Assembly (NCBI RefSeq): GCF_000224145.3
Contig: NC_020171.2
Coordinates: 1,743,008 to 1,807,007, forward strand
Length of the DNA stretch: 64,000 nt
Source: Ciona intestinalis
Taxonomy: Eukaryota; Chordata; Ascidiacea; Phlebobranchia; Cionidae
Reading direction: 5' to 3'
Shown: positions 36,842 through 49,600 of the stretch, one piece after another
Numbering within the stretch: the stretch's first letter is position 1
Layout: the number at the start of each line of letters is the position of its first letter
Notes under the pieces: model-generated
Seen by the model: only the letters and a program-made list of their open reading frames with translations
What the model was told of the DNA's origin: nothing
Database searches by the model: none
Translations under genes and position numbers: made by a program

Positions 36842-39800
36842 GCAGGTGTTTATGTAATGTGGAACCCAGCATTAATAACTGTGTGGACAGTTTTATCAAT
36901 TTATGGATTCTATCGCGCGAAGTTAAAAGTCAGGGCCGTTGTGGGTGTTCCCATTTTTATTTTCGGGCTGTTAGTTATCACACACTTGCCATTACACAAC
37001 ATTGAGCATGATTTACGCGACTTTTCTGATTGGCAACACTCTTGTCCGTTGGAAGAAAATAAATACGTCGAAGAAGAAAAAGGACTTTGCGGTCAAAAAC
37101 AAACAGAAATCATGAAAATCAATTTGGAGGCTCAAACGGAAAACGACACCTATAGTTCGTCCAACTATTTCAAAGGTAATGCAGATAAGTCATAGCACTA
37201 TAGAATTACTCTTGGCTTAGTCTTTTATACCCGGCGAATGTTCTTTAGATATATAGTATGGTGGGGGGGGGGAGACGGGACACTTTTAGCACATAATATC
37301 CAAATATCCTGATCGTGTTAAACAACGGTCTATGGGAATCGTGAAAGTATGGTTTTATAATTCTTTTAATGTTTTTTCTTTACTGCCAAATTGAACGTGA
37401 ACTAGAATAAAAAGGTGTTCCATCTTCCCCTACCCTACTACACTATTAGCCTTTTTATGCTATGCGTCTTTATTTACATTCAGAGTGTTTAATTATTACA
37501 AAATGGTTACTTAAATTTAGGAATCGGATTAAAGATAATTTAGTAACGCCTAAAACATTAAACATTTTTTAGATAAATTTTAATTCTTTTCCAGCATCTG
37601 AAAGTGAAAACGACAAATTGAACGAAAAGTTACAGAAACAATGCAATGAGATAGAACTGTAAGTTAAAGACATTTAAATTGGTTGATATTTATAGTAGTG
37701 GGGGGGAGTTAGGACACATTTCAATTCTATACATTGAAAGAATTATGAAACCGTATCCTCACGACTCCCATAGACCGTTGTTGATTGTTTAAAACACGAT
37801 CAGGATATTTGGTTATTATGTTCTAAAGGTGTCCCATCTTCCCCAACCCTACTATATGTATTTTTTTATAATGGCCTGGTTGTTGCGTGTGTTTAACCTA
37901 TTTAAGGTGAAGTCTATTTATTTTCTTTTAAAATAAATTAATTTTAAAAAAATTTAAATAAAACTACTTTATCACAATAGTGTCCAAACAAACAAAAAGT
38001 AATACAAAACAATTTTTCCAGGTCTATATTGTTACTTAACGCATCTGAGACCACACCCAACAAAGACAAGAACGGTATAACGATTAAGAGTCCACAGTAT
38101 CATGTTAAATCGGACAGAGGAACAAGTGGTGACGTCATGAAAATGATGTCATCAAAATCTAGCTCGACAAATAAGGAGAATCTAAAAGAACCTTATGAGT
38201 CAATGGTGGATGGGCATAGTTACATAACTGCAACAGGTCAGAATATATAACTCAACGGTTGTTGAAATTGTTCGCTAATCGAAAGTTTGTTGTTATAAAT
38301 GAATGAATGGAACTTATGCGTCCTTGCGTGTGGAAATCGACAGTCGTTATAACACGGTTTTTATTTCATAAACTTCGTGCCTGTTTAAAAGTTACCATGT
38401 ATGCAACTTTGTAGGTGAATATTGGGGGGGAATTTAGCGGTATTCTAAATTAAAATTATTGGTTAAATTCACCAGATGCAAAGAAACTATACAAGCAAGC
38501 GCTACCTGCTTGGGAAATAGGAGAAATGAGAGACCACTCTCGTATTTGGTACGTGGGATTAAAAGCAAAAAAGGCAAAATGCGAAACCGATTTGGAATCA
38601 AAGGGAAAATACGTATTGGTAAGTAAATATGGTGTTTTTAGTTGGTACCGCGGAGATAGATAAATACCGTTAGCACATATAGGGTTACCTATAGAGTAAA
38701 CTTTGAAACCGTTTTATATGGGCGAAAGCCGCGAAGCCGCCATACGAAGAGCTGAACGAATGTAACTTATTTATCCTCGCGTGGAGGAACAACGACAGTC
38801 GTTTTAACACAAGTGTTCTGTTTATACACCTCGTGTCCGCTTACGAGTTACCACGAATGTCACTATGAGTAAATTTTTTAATTTCTTTCTAAATATTATA
38901 GGAGATTGGAGACCATATTGATTTTCGATATGAAATATTACAAAGTCTTGGGAACGGAACATACGGAAGTGTCGTGAGAGCTATAGACCACGGGGCAGAT
39001 GAAAACAACAATTTGGTGGCTTTAAAAATATTCCACACTTTTAAACGCGGGTAGGTATAAAGGAAATGAGTATTTTAGTGTAGCAGAAATTTTTTAAGGT
39101 ATTTTCTAATTTTATGGGCAATACCATATAGTAAAACACAGTGTAGACCTATATAGTAGGTTGGGGTAAGATGGTCCATGATTAAATTATCTTTTATCGT
39201 CCATTTTGGTAAACAAAAAGTAGTCCCAGATGTCTATAGTTGTGTGTACTTACGACTCTAAAAGGGCTTTTCTAAATATTTCTAAAACACGATTAGAAAA
39301 TTTGGGATATAATGTGGTAGCGCGATATATCCATTTTACCCCACAGTATTACATCTACTGTAAGTTAACATACCTTTACTTTGCAGCATTTGAAACCCGT
39401 CAAAAATGGCGGCAATGAAAAAGGCGAATCTAGTTCAAAAATGTTTGATATTTGTCATATTGATTTACATTTATGTAGGTTATACTAATACAAAATACTC
39501 TTCTAAGGGAAGATTACGCCGAATCAGAGATATTGGCTTCGGAAATTGTAAATAGATTGGTAAAGTACCCAGAGTACTTTTCAACGTTTAAAAGAAATTT
39601 CAAATTTCGAAATCATTTGTGCGGAGTTACAACACTATTGGGGTAAATATACATATATGTGTGTGTTTGTTGTAATGGGCCGTATGAGTATATTTATGTA
39701 TGTAACTTATTTATCCTCGCGTGGTGGGGAAGCAATAGTTGTTATAGCATGGGTGCTCTGTATTAAACACCTCGTGCCCGCTTACGAGTAACCACATATG

Positions 39801-42719
39801 TACATTCATTTGCTTTATTACTGTACATAATACACATATGTTTGGTTACCGTTTCAGAGGCCTTTTCTTTGTTTTCAAGTGTGTGGTCGCCTATTTAAGT
39901 TATATCTAAACCCACAACTCTTAAGTGATTGACAGATAATCGATGTACTTAAACTGATCTTTCTCGTGGTTAGAACACTTGTAAAGTCAAGTGTAAGAAC
40001 GGTTTAAAAATAACTCTCGCGTTTCGATTTGAATATTACCCGAATCTCAAGTGACATTGTTAAAATACAGTTACACTCATAGTTGTCAAACATAGAGAAC
40101 CTCATTGATTAATGGGGTAAATGCAATATACTTTGGCTCTGCTATTTTTATCGCATGCAAAAGCTTTATCAAAAATCTTTTTGGCTTAAAACTGGGGTTC
40201 ATAACCTATAACACAAGTTCTTAAAGGTACTCTATTATTGTAAAGACATTCGTTAGTCTCTATATAACTTATTACATACATTGTAACACTGTTACAACAC
40301 AGGGATACATTGACAATGTACCGGGAAAAACCTTTACGGACCAACATGGTACTGTTTGCAAAATACGCCTCAGATATATTGACAGGTCTTTACCTACTGC
40401 ACCAAAAGAAAATTGTTCACGGGGATATAAAATCGGTAAGCTAGGTTACACAAATATGAATGCTTGCTCTATTTGACTTTTAAAACGTGTTAATTGTTTC
40501 CTAAAGTGCATTTTTTTCACATAATATAGTAGGGTAAAAGACACCTTTTACGCACATAATATCAAAATATTCTGATTTCGTTTTAAACAATTAACAGCGG
40601 TCTATGGGAGTCGTGAAGATACGGTTTTATAATTCTTTGGGTGAAGATACGGTTTTATAACTCTCCCCACTTTACTGATGTTAGTAACAATACATTACTT
40701 TACGACCAAAGCTCTTATTATATACACCTTTTTGTTTTTGTAATCAAAATGGTAAATACACATTCTGTTTTATAGGATAACATAATGTTGGTACCAGGCG
40801 CTGATATAAATAGTCGTGTTCTGGTCAAGATTGGGGACTTCAGTTGCTCTTGTGTTTTGAACTCAGAAGGTAATTATTCCAAGGATTTATTGTGTGTGTG
40901 TGGGGTGCTGGGTTATTTTGTACAAATTTCAATATTAATAATGAGTTGTTCAAATTGTAAACCTAATATAAAAAAGATGACCAACACAGTTACATAGCCT
41001 AGTACGTGGTAACTAGTAAGCGGGCACGAGGTATATGAAACAGAACATGCGCGTAATAACGGCTGCCGTTGCCCCGCCATGTGAAGATAAATAAATTACA
41101 TTCATTCTTTTTATGCGTATGAAATAGGAAATCCGTTTAACTCCTAATAAAGGTGAATGGAACATTGCTAAAGCGACACATCACAAAAATACCATAAACC
41201 AATCGCAAAGTAACTAACAAGGTAACTCGTAAGCTGCTGGCACGAGATAAATGAAACAGAAAATTCGTGTAAAAACAACTATATGATATAGAAGTTGTAC
41301 ATTCATGATTCATTTATTCAGAAATAGGATGCCCCGGCGCTTATTTTCAAACCCGTCCCTATCGTGCCCCTGAAGTTATTTTAGAACTGCCTTATGACGA
41401 AACAGTTGACATGTGGAGTTATGGGATTTTATTGGCTGAACTATTTTTACAACAAATGCCAATTTTCGGGGAGAACCAAACTGACCAATTGGCAGCAATA
41501 ATGGAAGTATTTGGGTTTCTGCCAGCTAAGATGGTGGTACGGTCACGTAAAGTAGACGTATATCGAAGTAAGTGTATGCATATGTCCGTGTATAGTATAA
41601 AGTACTGTGTTGTGTACGCATGTGTGACAGTACAAGTCTGTATATAAAGTACAATTAATTTAACGTGGATGTACCGTTTTCACCTAAATGGTTTTATATA
41701 AAAGCAGTACCGTGATGGTGCATATACCCGTGTAGTACAGAGTATTCGTTAAAAGACCAGAGATTTAGAAAATGTGGTTTAAAGCAGAACCTCATTCTTA
41801 TAGTAAAGTTAAACTTTCCCAAATATATATCTAAAAACAATTTAAAGTAACAACTAAAATGAACATACAAATCCGTATGTTTCATAAAATGCTGCCGACA
41901 AAAGGTACCAGTGGTTTATATCCAACGAGCTTTAGCATAAACATAATCAAATCTTAAATTCTCTAGTCGTGTTTTAGCAATTAACAACGCGAGTTCATAT
42001 CACGTACACCTAACGAGATATGCCATGAATGAAGTAAAATATATTTTTCCAGGCGCGCTTCGCTACGTTACAAAGTCCGGTTTTCAGCGACGTCCTTACA
42101 GAAAACCGTTATCAGTAATTCTACGCAGTGCTCCAGCGCTTCTAGTGGATCTTATTAGGAAGTGTTTGCAGTAAGTTATACTACAGTGTATATACAGGGT
42201 AATAGGCAACTCTGGTCTAAATCTCAGGTCCCATCATGGCGGGCTCACTGTAGGACCCCACCCATGTAGTATAGAATGTGCATATACAATGTTGGGGTAA
42301 TGTGCCTATTCTGTCCTAAATTCCAAGTCCCAGGGAGCGCCACGCTTTAAGACCTCACCCATATAGAATTCTACTAAACAGCAAGGCTATTTTGTTGAAC
42401 ACTTTTATCAGTATTTTTTTACGTTTTAACGGCTATATCACAGCATAACAAATACAAAGTCGTAATTTATACCCCATGGTCCCACGAAACAACGCCTATT
42501 CATTTTACACCAGGCAACATAGTACATGTATACCCCTATTTATAATTAAAAAGTTTATTGTATTATTTAAAAATATATAATTCTTGAATTTATTTCAGAC
42601 TTGACCCAGCCAACCGAATCACTTCAAAAGATGCGTTACGTCATCCATTTTTTATCCAATCACAACGTTCCAGCCAATTTCGAAGACCAAGATATATTAA
42701 ATCTAACTACTGGTTCTAA
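36842..42719 (+). CDS. Kinase A: DYRK class-II-like kinase with an N-terminal membrane hairpin
   Basis: Exons 36842-37175, 37595-37658, 38022-38236, 38476-38618, 38902-39050, 39508-39642, 40303-40435, 40776-40869, 41322-41567, 42053-42170, 42599-42719; 578 residues from ATG 36857, all phases agree. N-terminus: two hydrophobic segments (ALITVWTVLSIYGF and VVGVPIFIFGLLVITHL) around a basic loop YRAKLKVR, then an acidic stem. Exon 4 matches the DYRK2-type NAPA/DH region (RIWYVGLKAKK, then GKYVLVEIGDHIDFRYE). Kinase domain from about 248: loop GNGTYGSV, lysine K289 (VALK), HGDIKSDN with D383 and N388, DFS instead of DFG (D407), activation tyrosine Y425 in AYFQTR, YRAPE, and LDPANRITSKDALRHPFF at the end. 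Key catalytic residues are kept. DYRKs phosphorylate Ser/Thr and autophosphorylate that tyrosine. An upstream exon is possible through the acceptor at 36841, as the frame is open without an ATG before 36857. Confidence 0.82.
37251..37441 (-). mobile_element. MITE copy, kinase A intron 1
   Basis: ATATAGTATGGTGGGG with an expanded G run; right end CATCTTCCCCTACCCTACTA. Confidence 0.85.
37690..37855 (+). mobile_element. MITE copy, kinase A intron 2
   Basis: A piece of the left interior is missing. Right end GGTGTCCCATCTTCCCCAAC. Confidence 0.8.
38297..38418 (-). mobile_element. SINE copy, kinase A intron 3
   Basis: AATGAATGAATGGAACTTAT to AAAAGTTACCATGTATGCAA; about 57 bases before exon 4. Confidence 0.7.
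38757..38870 (-). mobile_element. SINE copy, kinase A intron 4
   Basis: GAATGTAACTTATTTATCCT to CTTACGAGTTACCACGAATG; about 31 bases before exon 5. Confidence 0.8.
39151..39351 (+). mobile_element. MITE copy, second subfamily, kinase A intron 5
   Basis: ATATAGTAGGTTGGGGTAAG to CATTTTACCCCACAGTATTA. Confidence 0.8.
39693..39805 (-). mobile_element. SINE copy, kinase A intron 6
   Basis: TGTAACTTATTTATCCTCGC to CGCTTACGAGTAACCACATA. Confidence 0.8.
40523..40665 (-). mobile_element. Truncated MITE, kinase A intron 7
   Basis: The left half is good. The stretch GTGAAGATACGGTTTTATAA is doubled where the element breaks off. Confidence 0.7.
40900..41103 (+). mobile_element. SINE copy, kinase A intron 8
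   Basis: Left part with GAGTTGTTCAAATTGTAAAC (as in the copies at 33939 and 49806), body GGTAACTAGTAAGCGGGCAC and a TTACATTCATTC tail. Confidence 0.7.
41219..41320 (+). mobile_element. SINE copy whose tail forms the exon 9 splice acceptor
   Basis: GGTAACTCGTAAGCTGCTGG to TTCATGATTCATTTATTC. The tail is followed at once by AG and kinase exon 9, so the element supplies the pyrimidine tract. Confidence 0.65.
42199..42372 (+). repeat. Third dispersed repeat, two tandem copies, kinase A intron 10
   Basis: Both copies carry TCTGTCCTAAATTCCA-like and CCTCACCCATATAG-like blocks, about 95 bp apart. Fragments of this family also lie in tektin and UNG introns. Confidence 0.6.
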
Positions 42720-42754
42720 TTTTACAATATACTCGTTTTTCGGGTATAAAATTA

Positions 42755-42838
42755 ACATTGTGTTATACCACGGGTGTTCTGTTTCATACACCTCGTGCCC
42801 GCTTATGAATTACCATGTAAGTGGTAACTTTGTGGGTA
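42755..42838 (-). mobile_element. SINE fragment after the kinase A stop
   Basis: GTTATACCACGGGTGTTCTG to CTTATGAATTACCATGTAAG; probably part of the 3' untranslated region. Confidence 0.7.
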
Positions 42839-43397
42839 ATTAAACGACTTTGATCGTTTTTAAGTTATACCATATTGGTGTATGAGAACCCACGTTAAAA
42901 ATCAATGTTAATTTAAACAGTATTAAATGTATTTTACTGATTTAAAATTAAAAATTCTGTAACAGCCATGTTTTAGTGGTAATCGTGTACTTTAATACAA
43001 CTGTTTTATCCAGTGTATACACTTTCACTACTGTACTATATAGCATACTATATGAGTTATGACTATATGACCGTTTACTCTGTAGGCTTCGTCATTTAAT
43101 TAGTAACTCAAGTAAAAGGATTATCTATTTGTACAACGTAGGAAAGTTTGTTTAGCTTATCTAAACTAGAGATACATTAAGTTAAGATGGTGTAGACTCT
43201 ATACACCATACAGTTGTTCACAAGCGAACGTTGTTTTGTTTGCATGTGTAAGTATATATACGTGCAATAGTTTTACGGCAGTTTGATTTGAGTGCTGCTT
43301 GTAACTGCTGTACCAAGAAACGAAACGAAAGTAATAACTTACATAAGTAATACACAAAGAGCAATGAATGAGTTACATTTATTCAGGCAAGTTATAT

Positions 43398-43597
43398 ATA
43401 TAGTAGGGTGAGGGGAGACGGGACACCTTTTAGCACATAATATCCAAAAGCCCCGTCCGTGTTTTAAACAATTAACAATGGTCTATGCGAGTCATAAGAA
43501 AAACGGTTTTATAATGCTTTGAAAGTTATTTGTTTACAACCAAATGGGACGGGAAAAAATATTTAAAATGTGTCCCATCTCCCCCCCACTCTACTAT
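43398..43597 (-). mobile_element. MITE copy upstream of kinase B
   Basis: TATATAGTAGGGTGAGGGGA to CTCCCCCCCACTCTACTATA; 54 bases before the kinase B start codon. Confidence 0.85.
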
Positions 43598-43650
43598 ACC
43601 CATTTCAGCTTTTTGGCATTATAAATTTATAGTTTAAATTCAAAAGATTT

Positions 43651-46600
43651 ATGAGATTTGTGAATATGCCTGTCAAGGTGCACAGTGCTAGCACAACGAC
43701 AATAGGTGGCAATTCGAAGCAGGCTGGCGTGAAATTATTGCTATCCTCTATACAACCTATTGTGACCAAAACCCTGCAATTTCGATTTAGGTAAAATACG
43801 AGTTTGGTGTTGTGCCAGTATTTTTTAAACCAAGTCTGTAGTATATGGTTGGTATTAGTTAGTACGGAGCTGGGTTTTAAGAAATAATCAGGGTCAATTT
43901 ACACCGCGCGATTCATTATTTGTCTACTGGGTGTGTTGGGATTGTGACGTAACATAGTATAGTGTGACGACACAGACTTACGACAATAGGGTGCACACAG
44001 ACCGCGATAATTCGACTGTATTCGCGGAAGTAGAAAAATCAAGTTTGAGTTCGTAACGAAACTTGTGTCTAATAGATGGTGTTTAGATACATTAGAGTTA
44101 TACAAGGGTTTTGGAATTCTATTTACACAGCAAATGTTAAGGTATAACAGTTTCGTCGACATTTTTGTAGGATATAGCCCCAAGTGTTAATAGTATACAA
44201 GTACCATTTATTATAGTATATGTGGGGTAAGATTAGCACACGTTATCTCATATTTTCAAATTGTGTTTTTAACAATTAACGACGCTTATTTAGAGTCATG
44301 AAAATACGTTTGTGTACTTCCGCTAATGTTATTTATACAGCAATTTTAGGTCTCAACGGATTTTGATCGACAGCTTTGTAAGCCATAAACGAAATGAGTT
44401 GACACATAGGGACATTCTGCGAAACGAAATGAGTTTTATGGCTTTGGGCATGCTACTATGTTTGGTATCTGCTGTTGTTATCAGTGCAAAAAAATCGAAA
44501 TTTAAAATCCGTTGCTCTCTTGTTTTTGGAGCGGTTACTATAACGGTGTTGGTGTATTTGCAATCAACTGCAAATGGCGCACGAATTGTACAAAGCGGTA
44601 TCGTCACTGAAGCGGAACGCGTTAATCACGTGGTACAGCCGGAAGAACGGGAATTGTTTAATCAACATGGGACGCTGAGACAACAGAACGAAGAAAGTTC
44701 GCGTCTCAATGTCAACAAAGAGGAAGAAATAGTTGGTAAGATTCGTCTTTAATAAATTTCGTAAATCTGACCCTGATCTAGTGCTCATGTAATTTGTGAG
44801 GAATCTTCGAGCCACCGAAACTATTATAAATTTCTTGAAAAATTGTTTTGGACTTCTAGTGAAATTTTTGACTTAAATAAATTTCGTGAATCTGGTTCTA
44901 ATCTAGGGCTCATAAAGTTGGAAGATTCTCGTGACAAAATAACATTCAGAATCAGGTGTAAAGAAATATGTAACAAACACAAATCAAGTACAACGAATTA
45001 TATTTTGTTAGATAAATATTTCGCCTAAAAATGGTAAAACCAAACAGTGTCATTCATATTGAAGATTTTACCTCATACCCCAACCTACTATATGTGTATT
45101 AAAGCTTTATTGTGTTTGTTTCAGGTGTTTCGGAAATTTTAGAAGAGCCTACGTTGGGCAGTATGCGTAAGACGATAAAAAACATTGAACGGAACAGTCT
45201 CGTTGATAAAGGTCTACAGTTGCTGCATACGTGAATTTAGTTCTTTGACCTTATATATAATATAACACCAAAGCAGTTTATGCATTTATATTACAAGGGT
45301 ATACAAATACAGGACTTTAATGATTAGCTTGGGCGGGAATAAATGTCTTGAATTATCTTATGTATAACATGCATTAGTCTATCAACACACTGTTTTAACA
45401 GAAAACCTTTTAAATGAAGAAATAGGAAAGACGAAAGACCCCGAAGAACATACAAGGTATAAAATCAATTTAATGACGTTTTTTTCGTTCTGTAATTACT
45501 AATACTTAACAAATACCGTTCTTGTAAATATTTCATTGTTTTTACCAGTGTTACAATTCTGCCGCAAAGTCCGACCAGAAAAGTTGATGACGTAATGATG
45601 AATGCGCCTATACGTCATCAGAGGTCTGACGTAATTAGAATGTTTGATGACGCAATGACGGATCAAGAAATGAGGGAATATATTATGGATAAGCAAGAGG
45701 GGAAACACTTTACCCGACACCTTACTCCGAAATGTTAGAGAAACTTAACATTTAAACGTTTTTTTTTGGAATTTTACGTTAATTTTTTTAAACAGAAGTC
45801 CTGTAGTTTTGTACAGTATGTTCACAAATATCTGTTTTGTGATTTTTTTTATCCCTAGCCTTGTATTTTAAATTTAGCTGCGGATTACAAATTCGGGAAA
45901 CTTTTGCCGAGATGGGAACGTCGTGAAATGGCGAGATATCCGAGAATTTGGTTTGTTGGCGAAACGTCCAATAAAACTATTTACGATAAAGACGACGATT
46001 GTAATTTCGGGTTCGACGAATGCAATGAGAACGAGGGGAAGTTAAGAGTGGTAAGTCATGCTTCGTCAAGTGACGTAATGTATCGTGACGTCATAAAAAC
46101 ATGTTTTCTCACATCTCACAATGTTACGTTCAGGTTATAGGTGACCATATTGATTTTCGATATGAAGTGATCAAAAAACTCGGTTCTGGTTCGTTTGGCA
46201 CGGTCATTCAGGCGTGCGATCACGCAGTGAAGCTGGACAATCCTCACCGCATGGTGGCAATAAAGATCATGCACAATGACAGTTCAGCGTATGTGAAAAT
46301 TTCGAACTAATATATGTATATGACATGTATAGCATGATATGACATGTAGAATATTTTCGGCCCAGTTTGGTAGGAAACAAAGAATATTTACAGATTATAT
46401 AACCGTATTTTTACGACTCCAACCTAGTGTTGTTAATTGTTAAAAACACCATTAGGAAATATTGGATATTTTGTTAAATGGTAAGCACAATTACAAAATA
46501 TAGAATGTGATGTGTTAACAGTATCCACATTACCCCACCTTATTGTACTGATATATGCATTATATACACACAGTGCAAAGTACTTCAAGCAAGAATTAAA

Positions 46601-49600
46601 CATGATGAAACTCGTAGAAGACGTCACAGAACATAGTACACGATTCTCTACAACTATAAGGACTTTCTATTTCAGAAACCATTTCTGCTTCGTCATGGAG
46701 CTGCTGGGGTAGGTAACTATAACACCAGACGTTTTACGGCCATACATTTAATTATATAGTAGTTGAAATACTGTCCTATGCAAGACAAGTCAATTTATAA
46801 ATGGGTAAAATCTGCGTTTGGACTCTAAAAACGCCGTGAGAATACTGTTATATAGCGGGTAGTGGAAGATGGCACACCTTTAGTACGCAATATCCAATGA
46901 TTCTGACAGTGTTTTAACATTTAACAACGGTCTATATGGGAGTCGTGAAGATATAGTTTCATAATTCTTTATATGTTCTTCGTTTACTACAAATGAGACT
47001 AAATGAGAGAGATATACAGTTAAAAGGTGTCCCGTCTTCCCCCTGCTGTATAATTATTGTTAAAAACAGAATTATAGGAAATATATGAAATTTTGTGGTA
47101 ATGGTATTCATCTTAACTTGCAGTACTATACATATGGTTTTTGAAACTTTTTACCAAAATCACTACAAGGCGTTTTAACAACCTATTACAAAATCACAGG
47201 GAATCACTGGAAGACGCACACGAAGATCCATTACATAATATACCACTGTTACAAAAATATACTCAGGACATGATGGACGGTTTGGTTCTGCTACATAGAC
47301 ACAATATTATACACGGGGATATGAAACCGGTAAGGGGTTAATATCGTTACTCAGTATACTTCTGACGTGTTATAACTCGCAGTAGAATTACAGTAGGGTG
47401 TAGGGATGACGGGACACCTTCAGCACATAACATCCAAATATCCTGACCGTGTCTTAAAATTTAAACAATTAACAACGGTCCAGGGAGTGGTGAGAATACG
47501 GTTATATAATTCACTAAATTTTCTTTGTTAACTACTAAATGAAACGAGAAAATAGAATGAAAAGGTGTTCCATCTCCCCCCACCCTTTATAGTTATCGAT
47601 CACCAAGTCCAAACAACAGAAACAAGTTTAACGATTTTTACCTTTTAACCATAGTTGGATTTTAACCGCGATTCTTTGAGTGTGAACAAGTTAACCGCGA
47701 TATTTATGATTGTTCGAGTGAGCTTAACCACTTTTACGCAGTTTTTGTACATGCTATTGTTAAAGATCCTGTTTACGCTTGAATATAATGTATATAGTCT
47801 TGTTGGAATGTGTGGGGTTGGAGATATTTGGTAACCATGTGTTATAAGTGATGGTAATACCCTTTATGAGTCATAAGCGAGGTACGTTTACGGGTTATTA
47901 TTAAGCTTAAAAAAGGTTAAACGACATTAAACGTACACAAGGTGTGATCTTAAAGAAAATACGATTATGTACGCAGGAACCTTTATTTATACAATTTAAC
48001 TTCAATATCTCGAATAGTAAAGAAGATTAAATTAATTAAACAATAAAGAGAATGGAATGCGCAACAAAACGACAGTCGTTAAACCTAATTGCAAACGTCA
48101 AATATAACATATCATTTAAGATTTAACTTTATTAAAATATTTTTTAGGAAAATCTAATGTTCGCAAGAAATTGTGACGCCTCTTGTGATGTCTATTTGAA
48201 ACTCGTGGATTATAATCTCGCTTGCATACAAGGCGATCCTGGTAAGGCTGTATACTTGGGTTTAATGCGTGTTGTGTTTTACTTCATATACGGATAAAGT
48301 GTATGTATGGTAGGTCGGGGAAAGACGGGACACATTTAGCACATGATATCCCGATATCCTGACCGTGTTTTAAACAATTCACAACGGTCTATGGAAGTCG
48401 TGAGGATACGGTTTGATAATTCCATTAATGTCCTCTGTTTACTACCAAATAGACGGGAAAATCGAATGAAAAGGTGTCCCATCTTCCCCCACCTTACTAA
48501 TGTGCGGTAACAGATGGATACCGTTAGGTGGTTAGGACACAATATTCAATATTTTAAAATCATGTTTTTAACAAATATACAGCCTTAAGGAAACGTTTTT
48601 AAATGTACCATCTTACCCCAAACTACTATAATTGCTTTGTAAACGAATCACAGAGAGACTGATTTAGTGTGCAACAATAGGTTTTAATTAGACCCCTGGG
48701 TTATATATTATTTAAAACAGGCCTACGGCTATTGGGCTATATAACGTCTGTCGTTGTCTCCCACCCGTGTAGAAGTAAGATACATTCATTCTAAATTACA
48801 AAACATGTCACTTTCACGTACAGTAATATAATTTGACATTTGTATGGCATTTAGTCGCTAATAATCTTTTTATAAGTTCCCGTGAGGATACGGTTATATA
48901 ATTCTGTGAATATTCTTTGTTTACGACCGAATGGACGATATAAGAAAATAAAACATGGACTATCTTACCCGAACCTACTATAAGCCTTTACATTTTCATG
49001 ACATTTAGTCGCTAATGCTCTATTTTATAACGGCAGGTGCTGACGCTGTATAACTATATGTAGTCCTTTATATATTCCCACAACAAATAGGCAATAGGAC
49101 GAAACGTGAATAATATGACCCTGACTTGTTAATGGCATTTAGTTTCTAAGTCTCTTTTTATGTCTTAAGACTTCGAATGTCCTGGCGTTTACTTCCAAAC
49201 ACGATACTACCGAGCCCCTGAAGTTATAATGGACCTTGTGTACGGAACAGTAGCTGATATGTGGAGCATTGGTGTTATACTGGCAGAGCTTTCATTGGGC
49301 AAAGTCCCGTTTTATGGCGAAACGACTGTAGACCAATTAGCAGCGATCATGGAAGTGGTTGGATTACTACCACCATACATGGTACAAGCATCGCCGCGTA
49401 TACATAGATACCAAGGTAAAATAAAGACTAATTATCGTGTCTGTGTAGAGACTTTTGTTTGTAAAAAGCTTTGCATATTCAAAACCGATAGCACAAAATG
49501 TACCGTATTTCCTAATCGTGTTTTAACAATTAATAAAGCTACTTTGGAGGCCTACGGTTTTATAATTTTGTAAATATGCTTTGTTTGCTACAAAATGGGG

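Larger units (their letters stand above)
42720..43650. other. Spacer between kinase A and kinase B
   Basis: It holds a SINE fragment (42755-42838) just after the kinase A stop, an ATTAAA at 42839 and a complete MITE (43398-43597). Only 0.93 kb separates the two kinases. Confidence 0.5.

Noticed and set aside
34700-36857. Fusion of the second membrane gene into kinase A as a single receptor-kinase
   Set aside because: With the micro-exon in place, the last membrane exon ends at TAA 34795 with ATTAAA behind it, and its donor phase does not fit the kinase A exon. Another reading without the micro-exon does keep phase, but gives a much less protein-like C-terminus.
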